The notes under the pieces were generated by a model. It saw nothing but the letters and a program-made list of their open reading frames with translations. It was not told the DNA's origin and did not search any database. DNA of 64,000 nt, taken from NCBI RefSeq assembly GCF_950295315.1, contig NC_080181.1:33992441-34056440 (forward strand). Reading direction: 5' to 3'. This stretch comes from Erinaceus europaeus. Lineage: Eukaryota; Chordata; Mammalia; Eulipotyphla; Erinaceidae. The position numbers and the translations under genes are program-made. Shown here piece by piece: positions 62,262-64,000 of the stretch (the stretch's first letter is position 1; each line of letters opens with the position of its first letter).

Positions 62262-62275
62262 GTGAGTGGTGGTGG

Positions 62276-62613
62276 TGGGGGACGGGCGGTAGTGCAGTGG
62301 CTTAAGTGCACATGGAGCAAAGCACAAGGACTGGCATAAGGATCCCGGTTCAAGCCTTCAGCTCCCCACCTTCAGGGGGATCGCTTCACAAACGGTGAAG
62401 CAGGTCTGCAGGTGTCTATTTTTCTCTTCCCCTCTCTATCTTTCCCTTCTCTCTCAATTCTATCTGTCCTATACAACAACAACAGCTATTACAACAATAA
62501 CAATAATAATAATAATAAACCCCAACAAGGACAACAGAAATGGGAAAAATGGCCTCCAGGAGAAGAGGTTTCATGGTGCAGGCACCAAGCCCCAGCAACA
62601 ACCCTGGAGACAG
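62276..62613 (+). mobile_element. Class Ib SINE at the exon 16 splice donor
   Basis: GGGGGACGGGCGGTAGTGCAG head, GGTTCAAGCCTTCAGC, AGGAGAAGAGGTTTCATGG and CCTGGAGACAG with A tail. AAAAAGTGAGTGG occurs at about 62257-62269 and 62616-62628. This target duplication spans the exon 16 boundary, so the copy is young and landed on the donor itself. Confidence 0.88.
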
Positions 62614-62714
62614 AAAAAAAGTGAGTGGAAGCATGAATCCAGTTTATGAGGGGAAACCCTCCAGGAGTAGTTCACTCAGGAAGAACTTGGGAAACACATT
62701 GAGCTTGGAGGGAA

Positions 62715-63192
62715 AGTTAGGGTGGGCAGTGGCCTACTTGGTAGAATGCACAGGTTACTGCACAAGATCCTGAGTTCAAGCCCCTAGCCCCTGCCTGTAA
62801 GAGAGAAGCTTGGGGCTGGGTAGAAGTACACCTGGTTAAGTACACATGTTGTAATGCTCAAGGACCCAGGTCTAAGCTCCCAGTTCCCACCTGGAGGGGG
62901 AAAGCTTCACAAGTGGTGGAGTGATGCAGATGTCTCTCTGTTTCTCTTCCTTGCTATCTTCCCCATCCTTTTCGACTTCTCTCTGTCTCTACCAAATAAG
63001 TAAATAATTAAAAAAGAGAAGCTTCATAAATGATGGATCAGTGCTTCAGGTTCTTTCTTTCTTTTTTCCTTCTTGTCATTTATCTCTGGCTTTGTTAGAA
63101 AGAAAGAGAAACAGAAGGACCATAGTGGAATGGTAGAGTTGTCATCCAGGCACTGAGTCCCAGTGATAACCCTGGAAATAAATAGATAAATA
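62715..63192 (+). mobile_element. Class Ib SINE split by a class II SINE
   Basis: GGGTGGGCAGTGGCCTACTTG head, break at AGAGAAGCTT (62802), resumption at AGAGAAGCTTCATAAATG (63016), 3' end GAGTCCCAGTGATAACCCTGG. Confidence 0.8.
62812..63015 (+). mobile_element. Class II SINE, nested, with target duplication
   Basis: GGGGCTGGGTAGAAGTACACC, CCCACCTGGAGGGGGAAAGC, CTACCAAATAAGTAAATAAT tail; AGAGAAGCTT on both sides. Confidence 0.85.
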
Positions 63193-63279
63193 AAATGTCT
63201 TGATTAGACAGTGTCCAAAGAAATTAGGAAACCTGTCCTGAATGCAGAAAAGGAACTCTCACTTGAAATCATATATATT

Positions 63280-63448
63280 TTTTTCATTCTATTTTTTACT
63301 AGATAGGACAGAGAGAGAACTTGAGAAGGTAGAGGGAGGGAGAGAGGGAGAGAGAAATAGAGAAAAGCAGACTTGTTTCACCACTCAATCACAGGTCCTT
63401 GTGCATGGTAATATGTGTGCTTAACCAGGTGTACCACCACTTATCCCC
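63280..63448 (-). mobile_element. Class II SINE, internally deleted
   Basis: TTACTAGATAGGACAGAGAG, CAGACTTGTTTCACCACTC, GTGTACCACCACTTATCCCC. Confidence 0.7.
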
Positions 63449-63452
63449 CTTG

Positions 63453-63457
<5 letters not shown>

Positions 63458-63498
<41 letters not shown>
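63458..63498. repeat. (TA)n microsatellite
   Basis: About twenty TA units between two SINEs. Confidence 0.93.
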
Positions 63499-63499
<1 letters not shown>

Positions 63500-63500
<1 letters not shown>

Positions 63501-63762
63501 TATTTTGTTGCCCTTGTTTTTTATTGTTATATTTATTGTTGTTGTTATTGATGTTGTCATTGTTGGATAGGACAGAGAAAAATGGAGAGAGGAGGGGAAG
63601 ACAGAGAGGGGGAGAGAAAGATAGACACCTGCAGACCTGCTTCACTGCCTGTGAAACGACTCCACTGCAGGTGGGGAACCAGGGGCTCAAACTGGGATTC
63701 TTATGCCAGTCCTTGCACTTTGCGCCACCTGCGCTTAACTGACTGTGCTACTGCCTGACTCA
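63500..63762 (-). mobile_element. Class I SINE
   Basis: TCTATTTTGTTGCCCTTG, GGATAGGACAGAGAAAAATG, GCTACTGCCTGACTC. TGAAATCATAT-type flanks occur near 63264 and 63763, suggesting that the whole 63280-63762 block entered as one or two nested insertions. Confidence 0.85.
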
Positions 63763-63892
63763 TGAAATCATATTTTTGAAGGGCCCAGAAAGCAGACTGA
63801 CACCAGGCCCTATTTATCTGGCATGTTCACTGGGCTATAACTAGGCCTAGAGAAGAGTTGGGTAGCATTTTTTGAAAATAAAGAAAAAGGGA
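63763..63892. other. Intron sequence, no exon seen
   Basis: Searched for the next GH35 exon (before the C-terminal NLGRYWN-type motif of the family). Nothing convincing. Confidence 0.4.
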
Positions 63893-64000
63893 ACAGGTAC
63901 TTGTGGCACATCTGGTAAAGCACACATGTTTCTGTGTACAAGACCCCAGATTCAAGTCCCTGGTCCCCATTTGTAGTGGGGAAGCTTTACAAGTAGTGAA
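63893..64000 (+). mobile_element. Class II SINE, cut by the window edge
   Basis: GGGAACAGGTACTTGTGGCAC head, AGATTCAAGTCCCTGGTCCCC body, continuing past 64000. Confidence 0.78.

Noticed and set aside
59589..59660. Strong polypyrimidine tract and CAG followed by a short open segment in intron 13
   Set aside because: It has an in-frame stop, no suitable donor, and exons 13 and 14 already join at a conserved boundary.
63200..63860. Possible next GH35 exon: fragments around 63215 (RKPVLNA-like) and 63800 (PGPIYLACSLG-like)
   Set aside because: Faint resemblance to the C-terminal family region, but the pieces are separated by SINEs, lack proper splice sites and do not form one frame.

Overview
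This is a repeat-dense mammalian nuclear window. The species is most likely a hedgehog (Erinaceidae, probably Erinaceus). The main reason is dozens of copies of a tRNA-derived SINE with an A box like TAGCGCAGCGGG, a B box GGTTCGAGCC, a fixed body and a tail ending CAACAAAAGGG, which fits the ERI SINEs described from hedgehogs. This is recognition from memory, not a database match.

The one protein-coding gene I can support is a glycoside hydrolase 35 (beta-galactosidase-like) gene of the GLB1L2/GLB1L3 clade on the + strand. Sixteen coding exons lie between 20139 and 62261. All phases agree, every acceptor is AG, fifteen donors are GT and one is GC. No internal stop or frameshift was seen. They encode about 536 residues; roughly the last 100 residues expected for the family should lie beyond the right edge. 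The acid/base Glu (VENEYG, residue 203) is kept, but the residue aligned with the catalytic nucleophile Glu is Leu (residue 277), the surrounding EYWTGW-type motif is gone, and several first-subsite residues in exon 4 are changed. The intact frame with a destroyed active site points to a secreted or luminal pseudoenzyme.

Layout: 1-18015 has no recognised gene. It holds LTR-like sequence (about 795-1210), many SINEs, old L1 pieces and a younger L1 ORF2 copy (14333-18015) cut by four SINEs. About 18030-18545 is a CpG-rich unique block, the best candidate promoter and 5' UTR. From 20139 on, the gene's introns hold SINEs, L1 fragments, an unclassified minus-strand retrotransposon family (called family B here, ten segments), a short betaretrovirus-like provirus (32891-35212), two solo LTRs of related type (25849-26551 minus, 47280-47588 plus), two mariner-like palindromes and several microsatellites.

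SINE classes used below: I = CAACAAAAGGG tail; Ib = same head but a 3' end like CCAGGAGCAGTGGATTC ... GGAGGCAAA; II = tail CAATAAATAAA; III = head like GGTGGCGCAGTGGATAAAGC; IV = head like GGGTAGATAGCATAATGG; V = older GAGGTAGCTCA-type heads. Class names are mine; ends are approximate to about 10 bases.

The most interesting local events are the loss of the GH35 nucleophile, a SINE whose target duplication copied the exon-16 splice donor, and an inverted, templated insertion (58122-58247) with a hairpin at its junction.
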